Positions 8,955 to 18,393 of a stretch of 64,000 bases of DNA are shown here, piece after piece; position 1 is the first letter of the stretch; each line of letters starts with the position of its first letter. The notes beneath the pieces are model-generated. The model ran no database searches and was not told where the DNA came from. It saw nothing but the letters and a program-made list of their open reading frames with translations. The DNA is from Streptosporangium lutulentum. Lineage in GTDB: Bacteria; Actinomycetota; Actinomycetes; Streptosporangiales; Streptosporangiaceae. The stretch lies in NCBI RefSeq assembly GCF_030811455.1, contig NZ_JAUSQU010000001.1, positions 8,370,001 to 8,434,000 on the forward strand, written 5' to 3'. The position numbers and the translations under genes are program-made.

Positions 8955-10531
8955 TTGGTCAGCGGCCTGGTCCGCTTCTCCGTGGGGGGATCGTCCCGCC
9001 GCACGATCGCGGTGGTCGTGCCCGCGGGCTTGGGCCTGGCCTTCTCCTCCGAGTGCCGTTCCCCGTTGGCGGAGGGCTGGGCGGCGGGAGCGTGGCCGGT
9101 CCTGGCGGCCTTCACCCTGGCGTCCCGCGCGTCGCTTCGCCTGCGCCGCCGTACCAGCAGCCAGCCGAGCGAGCCCGCCAGCACCGCGGCCATCACCGCG
9201 AGCCCGGCCGGCCCCTCGGTGAACAGCGACAGCAGCAGCCCGACCAGCCCGCCGACCACCCACGCGATCTGCAGGAACGCCTCGACCACTCCGAACGTGG
9301 ACGAACGCACCTCCTCGCCGATCTCGCGCTGCACGATCGCGTCCAGCGCGAGCTTGCCCAGGCCCTGGGCGAACGCGGCCACCAGTGCGACGGCCACCGC
9401 GGTCCAGAGGTTGAACACGATCGCCGACACCACCGTGATCACGGTCGTCAGCGCGAGCGTGGCCAGAACGATGATCTGGGGGGAGTGATTGCGCACCCAG
9501 GACGCCACGGCCGCTCCGGCGAGGCCTCCCGCTCCGGCGGCCACGGCCAGCACGCCGATCGTGACCGGCGGGGCGAGCCCGGGGAGATTTCTGTCCTGCA
9601 CCAGGAAGAGCAGGTAGAAGAGCAGGAAACCGGAGTGGAGGCGGATGGCCACGTTGGCCTTCATCGCCTCGGCGACCACCGGGCCCACGTTCAGCAGCGT
9701 GCGCCAGCGGGGTGGCCGCTTCTCGCCCTCGTCGTTCAGTTCCTCCAGATCGGGGGAGTCGACGTGACGGGGGAGCCGGACGGCCAGCACCCCCTGGAGC
9801 AGGAAGAGCACCGTCGCCGCGCGCAACACCCATTCGGCGCCGAGCCAGGCGCTGGCGCCCGCGCCGATCGGGATCGCGACACCCGCCGCGACCAGGGCGA
9901 ACAGGGCGACCCTCGCGTTGGCGGTGACCAGCGCGATGTCGGCGGGCAGCACGCTCGGCATGATCGCCGCGCGGGAGACGTTGTAGGCCTTGGACAGCAC
10001 CAGCACGGCCAGCGCCGCCGGGAAGATGGTGAACACGTCGCCGGGAACGATCGCCGCCGCCATGGCGAAACAGAGCAGCCCGCGGCCGAACAGCGTTCCG
10101 GCCATCACGAAGCGCCGGCCGGAGCGGAACCGGTCGAGGACCGGCCCGACGAACGGCGCGACCACCACGAAGGGGATCATCGTGATCAGCAGGTAGATCG
10201 CGACCTGGCCCCGGGCCTCGTTGACCGGAAGTTTGAACAGCGTCCCGGCCAGGGCCGCGGTGACCAGCGCGTCGCCCGCGCTGTGCGTGGCGGTCAGCTC
10301 GATCAGCTGTCCGAGACCCGTACGGCCCGCGCCCTGGGCGTGGGTCATCCTCCGGGCGGCCCTGCCGACCCGTTGCGTCCCGCTCGCCGCGCCACGCCCC
10401 GCGCGCAGGGTGGCACGGCCCGTGCTCTTTCCCGCCGTCACGGTCGCCCGCCCCGCTCCGGCCACCGCGCGGCCGGCCCGGCGGGAGGCCTCACCGATCG
10501 ACTTTCGCGCCCGTTCCCACCCAGCTGCCAC
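8942..10531 (-). CDS. MFS transporter with long basic N-terminus
   Basis: 529 residues. Residues 1-75 are unusually basic and Ala/Gly/Arg-rich, with loose repeats of (A/T)GR(A/G)xxxAGR, before the first membrane helix. From about residue 80 there are roughly twelve hydrophobic segments, with the loop VGPVLDRFRSGRRFVM after helix 2 matching the MFS loop motif. The C-terminus is a further basic, disordered tail of about 70 residues. Substrate is not readable; the fold resembles MFS exporters related to the tetracycline/macrolide group. It diverges from the DUF3027 gene at 10713. The basic N-terminal tail could contact membrane lipids or nucleic acid; that is speculation. Confidence 0.82.
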   Translation of the reverse strand: MAAGWERARKSIGEASRRAGRAVAGAGRATVTAGKSTGRATLRAGRGAASGTQRVGRAARRMTHAQGAGRTGLGQLIELTATHSAGDALVTAALAGTLFKLPVNEARGQVAIYLLITMIPFVVVAPFVGPVLDRFRSGRRFVMAGTLFGRGLLCFAMAAAIVPGDVFTIFPAALAVLVLSKAYNVSRAAIMPSVLPADIALVTANARVALFALVAAGVAIPIGAGASAWLGAEWVLRAATVLFLLQGVLAVRLPRHVDSPDLEELNDEGEKRPPRWRTLLNVGPVVAEAMKANVAIRLHSGFLLFYLLFLVQDRNLPGLAPPVTIGVLAVAAGAGGLAGAAVASWVRNHSPQIIVLATLALTTVITVVSAIVFNLWTAVAVALVAAFAQGLGKLALDAIVQREIGEEVRSSTFGVVEAFLQIAWVVGGLVGLLLSLFTEGPAGLAVMAAVLAGSLGWLLVRRRRRSDARDARVKAARTGHAPAAQPSANGERHSEEKARPKPAGTTTAIVRRDDPPTEKRTRPLTNPHG

Positions 10532-10712
10532 GTATCAAGTCATACCCGAATGGCGGGTGAGTTGGCGGGTGCGATAGGCAACTACTCGTGTGATCGGCAT
10601 CCGGCGGTGTCGTTCGCTCCGGGCATAGGTGAGAATGAACTGTGAGTGAGCGCAGCGAGCGAGCCAGTAGGGACAGCGGCCGACGGGCTGCCAGGCTGAC
10701 GGGAGACGACTC

Positions 10713-11528
10713 GTGAACCGTACTCGATCCCGCGCCGTGGTCCCGGACCAGGCCTGCGTCGCCGCCGTCGACTTGGCCCGTTTCGCGATCGAAGAGAACG
10801 TCAGACCCGATGAGGTGGGCGATCACCTCGGCGTCGAGGGTGAGGGCGACCGCGTCGTCACCCACTACTTCGCCAGTCTGGACCGCGCCTATCAGGGCTG
10901 GCGCTGGGCCGTCACCGTCGCCAGGGCCTCCCGGGCCCGCAACGTGACGGTCAGCGAGGTCGTGCTCCTGCCCGGCCCGGGCGCGCTGCTGCCGCCCCAG
11001 TGGGTGCCGTGGAGCGAGCGGTTGCGCCCCGGCGATCTCGGTGTGGGCGATCTGCTGCCCACCTCCGACGACGACGATCGGCTCGCACCCGGTTTCACCG
11101 AGGTCGACGACGACGTCGACCATCAAATGATCTTCGAGTACGGCCTCGGACGGGCACGGGTGCTCTCTCCGATCGGCCGTGACCGCGCCGTGCGGCGCTG
11201 GCACTCCGGCGAGTCGGGCCCGCACACCCCACTCGCCCACGCCGCTCCCGCCCAGTGCTCCACCTGCGGCTTCTACTGGCCGCTGGCGGGTGCGCTGCGC
11301 ACCGGCTTCGGCGTCTGCGCGAACGAGTACGCGCCCGACGACGGCCGGGTGGTCGCCGCCGACCACGGCTGCGGCGCGCATTCGGAGGCCGCCGTGCTGC
11401 CGCACCAGGTGGAGCCGACCTCGCCGATCCTCGACGATCTCGCCTATGACACCACCGAGGACTCCTCGGAGGCGGGTCTGGCCGGTTCCGTGGACGTCGA
11501 CGGCTCCGAGCCGCTGGGGCACTCCTGA
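10713..11528 (+). CDS. DUF3027-domain protein
   Basis: 271 residues from GTG 10713, with GGGAG seven bases upstream. The sequence matches the actinobacterial DUF3027 family: VDLARFAIEENVRPDEVGDH, YQGWRWAVTVARASRARNVT, and LPPQWVPWSERLRPGDLGVG. A CxxC-type pair (QCSTCGFYWPL) and later Cys residues (FGVCANEYAPDDGRVV, HGCGAHSEA) suggest a small zinc-binding site at about residues 185-230. Function of the family is unknown. It precedes the sacsin-like ATPase gene with a 135-base gap on the same strand, an arrangement I associate with actinobacterial genomes and which hints at a shared role. Confidence 0.85.
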   Translation: MNRTRSRAVVPDQACVAAVDLARFAIEENVRPDEVGDHLGVEGEGDRVVTHYFASLDRAYQGWRWAVTVARASRARNVTVSEVVLLPGPGALLPPQWVPWSERLRPGDLGVGDLLPTSDDDDRLAPGFTEVDDDVDHQMIFEYGLGRARVLSPIGRDRAVRRWHSGESGPHTPLAHAAPAQCSTCGFYWPLAGALRTGFGVCANEYAPDDGRVVAADHGCGAHSEAAVLPHQVEPTSPILDDLAYDTTEDSSEAGLAGSVDVDGSEPLGHS

Positions 11529-11663
11529 TCCGACCCTGTTTCGACAGCCCACCGGATAGTTTCTGATCCGGCGCTGTTTCCGCAGGCCGCCGGGTCACCT
11601 CCGGCCCGGCCGCCTGCCGGACGAGGTGATCTGCGTGGCCCTCGACCCATGGGACTCATCGCT

Positions 11664-14600
11664 GTGACTGACATCTTCGACACCGAGCGACTGCGCTCCG
11701 CCGTACTCGCCGCCTGGGCGGCCTCGCCCGCGCGTTTCCGCGAGGACGCCAACGCGGAGGAGGACTTCGCGCTCGGCGGCTACCGGGACCGGCTGATCGT
11801 CGAGCTCGCCCAGAACGCCGCCGACGCCGCGCTCCGCGCCGGGGTGCCCGGACGGCTCCGCCTGTCCCTGCGCGAGGGGGTGCTGTCGGCCGCCAACACC
11901 GGCGCCCCGGTGGACGCGGCCGGGATAGAGGGCCTGTCCACGCTGCGCGTCTCCGCCAAGCGGGACGAGTCCGGCGCGGCCGGCCGGTTCGGCGTCGGGT
12001 TCGCGGCCGTGGTGTCGGTCTGCGATGAGCCGGTGATCGGATCGCTCGGCTCCGGGGTCGTCCGCTGGTCCCGCGAGCAGACCGCCGCGCTGGTGGCCGC
12101 CGAGCCCGCGCTGGCCAAGGAACTCGCCGAGCGCGGGGGGCACGTGCCGCTGCTGCGCCTGCCGTTCCCCGCCGGTCCGGTCGAGATCCCCCCGGGCTTC
12201 ACCACGCTCGTACGGCTGCCGCTGCGTGACGGCACGGCCGAGGACGTCGTCCGGCGGATGCTGCGGGAGACCAGCCCCGCGCTGCTGCTCGGCCTGCCCG
12301 CCCTTGAGTCGATCGAGATCGACGTGGACGGCGAGACGCGGACCGTCACGCCCGACGGCTGGCAGGTGGTCGCGGCCTCCGGGCAGTTCGCCCCGGAGCA
12401 GGTGGCCGAGCTGTTCGCCGACCGCCCGACCGAGGAAAGGGCCCGGCCGTACTGGCTGGTCCGCTGGGCCGTGCCCGTCGCCGGATCCGCGAGCGGGACT
12501 CCGGGCGGCCCTGACACCGCGGGTGGGGAGCCTCGACCCCTGCCCGCGCAGGTGCCGCCGGTGGTGCACGCGCCCACGCCGAGCGACGAGCCGCTGGACC
12601 TGCCCGCGTTGCTGATCGCCTCGTTCCCGATGGCCACCGACCGGCGGCACGTGGCGAAGGGCCCGCTGACGGACTTCCTGGTGGAGCGCGCCGCCGACCT
12701 CTACCTAGAACTGCTCGCCGGGCTGCCGCGCACGCCCAAGCTGCTCGACCTCGTCCCCGGCCTGATGGGCAAGGGCGAGCTCGACGCGCAGATCCGCCGG
12801 GCGATCCTGCGCAGGCTCCCCGACGCCCCGCTGCTCCCCGTGCTCTCCCCGCCCGCCGACGGCGAGGGCCTGGTCGTGCCCGGACGGCGAGCCTCCGTGG
12901 TCGCGGCCCCGGGCGAGCTGCTGGAGAAGATCGCCCCCATGGTCCCCGGGCTGCTGCCCGCGGGGTGGCCGTCCCGCCATCCCGCGATCAACACGCTCGG
13001 CGTCAAGCGGGTGCAGCTCACCGACGTCGTGGACATGCTCTCCGGCGACGCGGTCGAAGACAGGGACCCGGCCTGGTGGCGGTCGCTGTACGAGGTGCTG
13101 CCCGCCGACGACCCCGAGTCCCTCGGCGCGCTGCCGGTCCCGCTCGCCGACGGCCGCCTGGTCCGGGGGCCGCGCGGCACGCTGCTGCTGATCGACGGCT
13201 CCGCGCTGGACCCGGCCGTGCTCGCCCCGCTCGGGTTGCGCGTGGTCCACCCGGACGCGGCCCACCCGCTCCTGCTCCGGCTCGGCGCGGGCGAGGCGAC
13301 CCCCCGGACGGTCCTGGAGGATTCGCTGACCCGCTCCGCCGTCTCGGAGTCCCTGAACAGCGCCGACGCCGAGCCGGTCGCCCAGGCCGTGCTCGCGCTG
13401 GTGGACGCCGCCGGACTGACCGCGGGAGAGGCCCCCTGGCTGGCCGACCTGGCGCTGCGCGGCGCGGACGGCGAGCTGTACCCGGCGGGTGAGCTGCTTC
13501 TCGCCGAGGGAGCGCTGGCCGGGCTGCTGGATCCGGACACGCACTTCGGCACGGCCGCGCCCGAGCTGGTGGAGCGGTACGGCTCGCGGGTGCTGGCCGC
13601 GGCCGGGGTGCTCGACGGCTTCGCCGTGGTGAACGACACCGACGTCATGATCGACCCGGATGACTGCGACCACGACCTGGACCGCGAGGACGAGTGGCTG
13701 GAGGCCGTTCTCGACCTGCTGCCCGAGATGGACGTCCCGCCGGTCGCCAGGGAGTTCTCCGCGATCCGCGACCTCGAATACGTCGCGAACTGGCCCGCGG
13801 CCCTCACCCTCCTGTCACGCCCGCCGCTCCGTTCGGTCCTGCATCCGCTGCGGATCCTCGTGGCGGGAGAGGTCGTGGAGGTGCCGTCCTACACCGCGTG
13901 GTGGCTCTCCACCCACCCGGTGCTCGGCGGGAGGCGTCCCACCGAGCTGAGGCTCCCGACCGCCGACGCGCTGCTGTTCGGCCTGTACGGCGACGCCCCG
14001 GCAGGGATCGACGAGGCCGCGCTGGCGATGATCGGCGTCCGGACCACGCTGGCGGAGCTGCTCGCCTCGCACGGCGGCCCCGACGAGCTGATCTACCTGA
14101 TGGGCGACCCCACCGTGGAGGTGGACCGGGCCCAGCTCCGAGCCCTGTGGGTGGCTCTCGCCGCCGTCGAACCCGCGCGGGTCGCGCCCCCGCGCTCGGT
14201 CCGCGCCATCCTCGGCGGCGAGATCGTCGTCGCCGACGCCGAGGACGGGCGCACGCTGTCCGCCGAGGGCGAGGGTGCGGACGAGCCGGGCGAACCGGTC
14301 GTGGTCGAGGCGCCTGACCTGCTTCCGCTGGTCGCGGGCCGGCCGTTGATCCTGGCGCCCTTCGACCTGGCCGAGGCCCTGTCGGAGCTGCTGGACCTGC
14401 CGCTGGCCGGGGAGGAGGCAGCGGGCGAGGTGACCTCCTCGGGCGAGGTCCGTGAGGTTCCGCCCGCCGTGCGTTCGCTGCTGCCGACCGCGCCCACGAC
14501 CTACATGGAGCACGAGAGGCTGCTCGTGGACGGCGTCCCCGCGGCCTGGCGGTTCTTCGAGGGCGTGGTGCACGCCACGGGGGTGGAGGGGCTGGCCCGC

Positions 14601-14729
14601 GGGCTCGCCTGGGCGTCGGGCCAGTGGGGAGACCGGCTCGCGGTCGCGGCGCTGCTGCGCGACCCCGAGGCGGTGCCGCTGCTGCTCGCCGAGGCGGACC
14701 TGGACAGCTGGACCGCGTCGACCAACTAG
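11664..14729 (+). CDS. Large sacsin/Hsp90-type ATP-binding protein
   Basis: 1021 residues from GTG 11664 (VTDIFDTERLRSAVLAAW); ATG 11649 would add five residues. Residues about 40-130 form a GHKL (Bergerat) ATPase: LIVELAQNAADAALRAG holds the N-box Asn/Asp, LSAANTGAP the D/NxG box, GLSTLRVSAKRD and AGRFGVGFAAVVSVCD the lid G-box. This arrangement is that of the sacsin N-terminal region and Hsp90. The remaining 880 residues are Leu/Ala/Glu-rich without other motifs, many acidic, and include partial repeats of the LP-x-ADGRL kind. A chaperone- or scaffold-like ATPase role is inferred. Followed by a perfect hairpin terminator. Confidence 0.75.
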   Translation: MTDIFDTERLRSAVLAAWAASPARFREDANAEEDFALGGYRDRLIVELAQNAADAALRAGVPGRLRLSLREGVLSAANTGAPVDAAGIEGLSTLRVSAKRDESGAAGRFGVGFAAVVSVCDEPVIGSLGSGVVRWSREQTAALVAAEPALAKELAERGGHVPLLRLPFPAGPVEIPPGFTTLVRLPLRDGTAEDVVRRMLRETSPALLLGLPALESIEIDVDGETRTVTPDGWQVVAASGQFAPEQVAELFADRPTEERARPYWLVRWAVPVAGSASGTPGGPDTAGGEPRPLPAQVPPVVHAPTPSDEPLDLPALLIASFPMATDRRHVAKGPLTDFLVERAADLYLELLAGLPRTPKLLDLVPGLMGKGELDAQIRRAILRRLPDAPLLPVLSPPADGEGLVVPGRRASVVAAPGELLEKIAPMVPGLLPAGWPSRHPAINTLGVKRVQLTDVVDMLSGDAVEDRDPAWWRSLYEVLPADDPESLGALPVPLADGRLVRGPRGTLLLIDGSALDPAVLAPLGLRVVHPDAAHPLLLRLGAGEATPRTVLEDSLTRSAVSESLNSADAEPVAQAVLALVDAAGLTAGEAPWLADLALRGADGELYPAGELLLAEGALAGLLDPDTHFGTAAPELVERYGSRVLAAAGVLDGFAVVNDTDVMIDPDDCDHDLDREDEWLEAVLDLLPEMDVPPVAREFSAIRDLEYVANWPAALTLLSRPPLRSVLHPLRILVAGEVVEVPSYTAWWLSTHPVLGGRRPTELRLPTADALLFGLYGDAPAGIDEAALAMIGVRTTLAELLASHGGPDELIYLMGDPTVEVDRAQLRALWVALAAVEPARVAPPRSVRAILGGEIVVADAEDGRTLSAEGEGADEPGEPVVVEAPDLLPLVAGRPLILAPFDLAEALSELLDLPLAGEEAAGEVTSSGEVREVPPAVRSLLPTAPTTYMEHERLLVDGVPAAWRFFEGVVHATGVEGLARGLAWASGQWGDRLAVAALLRDPEAVPLLLAEADLDSWTASTN

Positions 14730-14781
14730 ACCTGTCGTCCCAGTGCGTGGGACCGGTGCCCGGTTCTCACGCGAGTGTCCT

Positions 14782-14815
14782 CCCGCACATGCGCCGAAGT
14801 CAGCGCATGTGCGGG
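14782..14815. terminator. Hairpin between convergent sacsin-like and DUF2530 genes
   Basis: Perfect 13-bp stem (CCCGCACATGCGC / GCGCATGTGCGGG) with an 8-base loop. It lies 53 bases after the sacsin-like stop and 59 bases beyond the DUF2530 stop, so it can serve both strands. No T-run follows. Confidence 0.7.
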
Positions 14816-14873
14816 GACCGCGCGGTCGTCCGGCGGGGGGCGCACCCCTCGGACGTGGTTCGGAAAGGGACGA

Positions 14874-15137
14874 TCACAAGATCACTGTCGTGGGTTCGAC
14901 CGGCTTGTCCGAGGAGGGCGGCGGGCCACGGCGGTCGCGGCGCCGTACGAACCAGAGGCCGAACAGCCCACCGCAGATGCCCGACACACAGGTCCAGATC
15001 CACCACTGATGCTGGGGGCCCGGCTGTACGATCAGAAGCACGGCCAGGGCGATCGCCCACAGGACGGTGCCCGTGAGGATCGCGATCGTGTCGTTGGTCT
15101 TCAACGGCTGCAGATCCGGAGGGCGAGGCTGGTTCAC
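14874..15137 (-). CDS. DUF2530 small membrane protein
   Basis: 87 residues from GTG 15137 (VNQPRPPDLQPLKTNDTIAI); a longer frame to 15293 adds 52 residues that are not family-like. Two membrane helices are visible: ILTGTVLWAIALAVLLIVQ and WWIWTCVSGICGGLFGLWFV, followed by a basic RRRDRRG stretch, so the C-terminus should be cytoplasmic. Size and pattern fit the actinobacterial DUF2530 family, whose function is unknown. The gene is divergent from the NCS2 permease at 15269, with only 131 bases between them. Confidence 0.8.
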   Translation of the reverse strand: MNQPRPPDLQPLKTNDTIAILTGTVLWAIALAVLLIVQPGPQHQWWIWTCVSGICGGLFGLWFVRRRDRRGPPPSSDKPVEPTTVIL

Positions 15138-15268
15138 ATGATTCAGCCTAGGCGACGCCGCCTCACTACCCGCAAGGCGGAGTCTGTGAAGGCGCGAATC
15201 CATCTCGAAAGCATCACCATCGTGACCTGGGCCTTCCGACGGGAGAGCCTCAATGTCACTCTGCGTGC

Positions 15269-16735
15269 GTGAGTGACGCGAAAACCCCCTCAATAAGTAA
15301 ACTTGACCGTTTCTTCTCTATTTCCGACCGCGGTTCGTCGGTGGGCCGAGAGGTCCGCGGCGGCCTCGTCACGTTCTTCACGATGGCCTACATCGTCGTG
15401 CTCAACCCCCTGATCATCGCCACCGTCAAGGACGTGGACGGCCAGTTCATCGGTGACGGCCTCGTGCCCAACGTGCCGCTGGTCGCCGCCGGCACGGCTT
15501 TCGTTGCGGGCCTGCTGAGCATCCTGATGGGTGTCATCGGCAGGGTCCCCTTCGCGATGGCCGCCGGCCTCGGCCTGAACGCCTTCGTGACCTACGGCAT
15601 CGCCTCGCAGATGTCGTGGGAGTCGGCCATGGGCCTGGTGTTCCTGGAGGGCGTGATCATCGCCCTCCTGGTGCTCACCGGGTTCCGCACGGCGGTCTTC
15701 AACGCCATCCCACCCCAGCTCAAGACCGCGATCAGCGTCGGCATCGGCCTGTTCATCGCCCTGATCGGCTTTGTGGACGCGGGCTTCGTCCGCCGTGTGG
15801 CGGCGGGCCCGCCGCTGGAGCTCGGCATCGGCGGCAATCTGGCCAGCTGGCCGATCTTCGTGTTCGTGGTCGGTCTGCTGCTGATCGCCCTGCTGGTGGC
15901 GCGGCAGGTCAAGGGCGCCATTCTGATCGGCATCGTCTCCACCGCCGTCCTCGCGATCATCGTGGAGGCCGTCACCAAGGTCGGCGCCGCGACGGTGCCC
16001 GGTAAGGAGCCGAACCCGGCGGGCTGGCAGCTCGTCGTCCCCGGACTGCCCGAGAAGATCTTCGGGTTCGAGAACCCCCTGGTGCTCTTCAGGGAGTTCG
16101 ACCCGTTCGGCGCCTTCGGCTCCGTCTCGGTCATCCTGGCCCTGCTGCTCGTCTTCACCCTCCTGATCACCGACTTCTTCGACACGATGGGCACGATGGT
16201 GGGCGTCGGGCGCCAGGCCGAGCTGATCAAGGAAGACGGCACCCTGCCCAGGACCCGCGAGATCCTCCTCGTCGACTCCGTCGGCGCGGCGGTCGGCGGA
16301 GCGGGCTCGGTCTCCTCCAACACGACCTACATCGAGTCGGCCGCGGGCGTCGGGGAGGGCGCGCGCACCGGCCTGGCCAGCGTCGTCACCGGCGTGCTGT
16401 TCCTGCTGGCCATCTTCGTGTCGCCGCTGGTCGCCGTCGTCCCCTACGAGGCCGCCGCCCCCGCGCTCGTTGTCGTCGGCTTCCTGATGATGACCGCGAT
16501 CCGCGAGATCGACTTCACCGACTACGAGATCGCGATCCCGGCCTTCCTCACGATCGTGCTCATGCCGTTCAGCTACTCGATCGCCAACGGCATCGGTGCG
16601 GGCTTCATCACCTTCGTGCTGATCAAGCTGGTCATGGGCAAGGCCCGCGAGGTCCACGCGCTCATGTGGACGGTCGCCGCCCTGTTCGTCGTCTACTTCG
16701 CCCTGGGACCGATCAAGCTCCTGCTCGGCCTCTGA
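15269..16735 (+). CDS. NCS2-family purine/xanthine-type permease
   Basis: 488 residues from GTG 15269. The N-terminus (VGREVRGGLVTFFTMAYIVVLNP) and MAAGLGLNAFVTYG are signatures of the AzgA/PbuG (GhxP/PbuO) branch of NCS2 transporters, proton-coupled importers of adenine, guanine or hypoxanthine. The second signature LLITDFFDTMGTMVGVGRQA and SNTTYIESAAGVGEGARTGL are both present, the latter being the substrate-binding region. About 12-14 hydrophobic segments are seen. Length is slightly above the E. coli homologues because of an extended loop near residues 170-260. It ends in a strong hairpin at 16743. Confidence 0.92.
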   Translation: MSDAKTPSISKLDRFFSISDRGSSVGREVRGGLVTFFTMAYIVVLNPLIIATVKDVDGQFIGDGLVPNVPLVAAGTAFVAGLLSILMGVIGRVPFAMAAGLGLNAFVTYGIASQMSWESAMGLVFLEGVIIALLVLTGFRTAVFNAIPPQLKTAISVGIGLFIALIGFVDAGFVRRVAAGPPLELGIGGNLASWPIFVFVVGLLLIALLVARQVKGAILIGIVSTAVLAIIVEAVTKVGAATVPGKEPNPAGWQLVVPGLPEKIFGFENPLVLFREFDPFGAFGSVSVILALLLVFTLLITDFFDTMGTMVGVGRQAELIKEDGTLPRTREILLVDSVGAAVGGAGSVSSNTTYIESAAGVGEGARTGLASVVTGVLFLLAIFVSPLVAVVPYEAAAPALVVVGFLMMTAIREIDFTDYEIAIPAFLTIVLMPFSYSIANGIGAGFITFVLIKLVMGKAREVHALMWTVAALFVVYFALGPIKLLLGL

Positions 16736-16742
16736 GGACGAG

Positions 16743-16785
16743 ACACGGCCGTCATGGTGATCGGTTCTCACCGTGACGGCCGTGT
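16743..16785. terminator. Long hairpin after NCS2 permease
   Basis: 18-bp arms (starting ACACGGCCGTCA and ending TGACGGCCGTGT) with one G-T pair and a 7-base loop, 7 bases after the permease stop. The sigma factor gene converges from the right, so it probably works in both directions. Confidence 0.8.
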
Positions 16786-16831
16786 GCGTTCGGAAGGCGC
16801 GGGTGCCGCGGGAAAATCCGAGCGCTACCCG

Positions 16832-17989
16832 TCAGCGGCACCGCCGGGTGTTGAGCCGGGCGGCCTGGCGCGTCAGGTGGTCGCGCTCAGCGAGGTTGGG
16901 CGCCTTTCGGGCCGCCTCGGCGTACAGCCGTGCCGCCGCCGCCAGGTCGCCGTCGCGCTCGTGGAGATACGCCGCCACCGCGGTGTGCCGGGGCAGCGAG
17001 TCGTCCAGCGCCGCGAGCGCCGCCAGCCCGGCGCGCGGTCCGTCGGCCTCGCCGACGGCCACCGCGCGGTTGAGCCGGACGACCGGGCTGTCGGTCAGGC
17101 GCGCGAGCTCGTCGTACCACTCGACGATCTGCACCCAGTCGGTCTCCTCGGCGGTGGGGGCGTCGGCGTGGAGCGCCGCGATGGCGGCCTGGGCCTGGAA
17201 CTCGCCCAGCCGGTCGCGGGCGAGGGCCGCCTGCAGGATCTCGACGCCCTCGGCGATCGACTCGGTGTCCCACCGGGCGCGGTCCTGCTCGGCGAGCGGC
17301 ACCAGGCCGCCGTCGGGCGCGGTCCGGGTGGCGCGCCGGGCGTGGTGGAGCAGCATGAGGGCGAGCAGCCCCGCCACTTCGGGGTGGTCGATCGCGGACG
17401 CGAGCTGCCGGGTGAGCCGGATGGCCTCGGCGGCGAGGTCGACGTCGCCGGAGTAGCCCTCGTTGAAGACCAGGTAGAGGACGCGCAGCACGGTGGCGAC
17501 GTCGCCGGGCTGGTCGAACCGCACGCCGGAGACGGTGCGCTTGGCCCGGCTGATGCGCTGCGCCATGGTCGCCTCGGGCACCAGGTAGGCCTGGGCGATC
17601 TGACGGGTGGTCAGCCCGCCGACGGCGCGCAGCGTGAGCGCGACCGCGGACGACGGCGTCAGCGACGGGTGGGCGCACAGGAAGTAGAGCCGGAGCGTGT
17701 CGTCCACCCCGGGCGCGGGCTCGGGCGCCGGCTCCTCGTCGACGAGGTCCTCACGCCGGCGGCGGGCGGCGTCCGCCCGGGTCGCGTCGAGGAACCGGTG
17801 CCAGGCCACGGTGACCAGCCAGCCCTTCGGGTCACGCGGCGGGTCGGCCGGCCAGACGCGGACCGCATTGACCAGTGCGTCCTGCACGGCGTCCTCGGCC
17901 GCCGCGAAGTCGGCTCCGCGGCGGACGAGGATCCCGAGCACGCTCGGCGTGAGGCTCCGGAGCAGGGCCTCGTTCATCGAAGAGTTCAC
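16832..17989 (-). CDS. ECF RNA polymerase sigma factor, ECF42/DUF6596 type
   Basis: 385 residues from GTG 17989, overlapping the upstream stop in GTGA; ATG 17977 is an alternative. Region 2 is at residues about 10-75 (FAAAEDAVQDALVNAVRVWP, DPKGWLVTVAWHRFLDATR), region 4 at about 110-165 (LRAVGGLTTRQIAQAYLVPE with ATMAQRISRAKRTV). The remaining 210 residues are a TPR-like C-terminal domain with WYDELARLTDSPVVRLNRAVAVGEADG, typical of the ECF42 (SigJ-like, DUF6596) group. These sigma factors lack a classic anti-sigma and are encoded with a YCII protein, exactly as here. The C-terminal domain is known to affect activity in studied members. Confidence 0.9.
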   Translation of the reverse strand: MNSSMNEALLRSLTPSVLGILVRRGADFAAAEDAVQDALVNAVRVWPADPPRDPKGWLVTVAWHRFLDATRADAARRRREDLVDEEPAPEPAPGVDDTLRLYFLCAHPSLTPSSAVALTLRAVGGLTTRQIAQAYLVPEATMAQRISRAKRTVSGVRFDQPGDVATVLRVLYLVFNEGYSGDVDLAAEAIRLTRQLASAIDHPEVAGLLALMLLHHARRATRTAPDGGLVPLAEQDRARWDTESIAEGVEILQAALARDRLGEFQAQAAIAALHADAPTAEETDWVQIVEWYDELARLTDSPVVRLNRAVAVGEADGPRAGLAALAALDDSLPRHTAVAAYLHERDGDLAAAARLYAEAARKAPNLAERDHLTRQAARLNTRRCR

Positions 17990-18393
17990 TCCGTGATGGT
18001 GGGCGGCTCGGTCAGGAACGGGCGCAGCTCCAGCCACTCGTGGATCGGCTTCCCGCCCGCCCCGGGGGCGGCCGACAGCTCCCCGGCCAGTTCGAGGGCG
18101 CGCTCGTGGCTGTCGACGTCGATCACCATCCAGCCGGCGATGAGGTCCTTGGTCTCGGCGAACGGGCCGTCGGTGACCGGAGGGCGGCCCTCGCCGTCGT
18201 ACCGGACGAACGTGCCGCCGGGGGCGAGCGCCTGACTGTCGACGAACTCGCCGGTCTCCTCAAGCCGAGCCGCGAAGTCGTTCATGTACTGCACGTGCGC
18301 CGAGATCTCCTCCGGCGTCCACTTGTCCATCGGCACGTCGTTGACCGCAGCCGGAGCGCCGCGGTAGTGCTTGAGCAGTAGGTACTTGGCCAT
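17986..18393 (-). CDS. YCII-domain (DGPF) protein, partner of ECF42 sigma
   Basis: 135 residues from ATG 18393, with GAGGAG nine bases upstream. MAKYLLLKHYRG, the middle VTDGPFAETKDLIAGWMVID, and IEVRP-like ending HEWLELRPF identify the YCII/DGPF family. The DGPF motif is intact. The stop overlaps the sigma factor start by four bases, so the two are translationally coupled. YCII proteins beside ECF42 sigmas are thought to sense or modify a small signal; the reaction is not established. Confidence 0.9.
   Translation of the reverse strand: MAKYLLLKHYRGAPAAVNDVPMDKWTPEEISAHVQYMNDFAARLEETGEFVDSQALAPGGTFVRYDGEGRPPVTDGPFAETKDLIAGWMVIDVDSHERALELAGELSAAPGAGGKPIHEWLELRPFLTEPPTITE

Noticed and set aside
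12701-13807. Long minus-strand frames within the sacsin-like gene
   Set aside because: Ser/Arg-rich antisense shadows without start signals or family resemblance; typical of high-GC DNA.
16754-18235. Long plus-strand frame over the sigma/YCII genes
   Set aside because: Shadow of the minus-strand ECF42 and YCII genes, which have clear family motifs.
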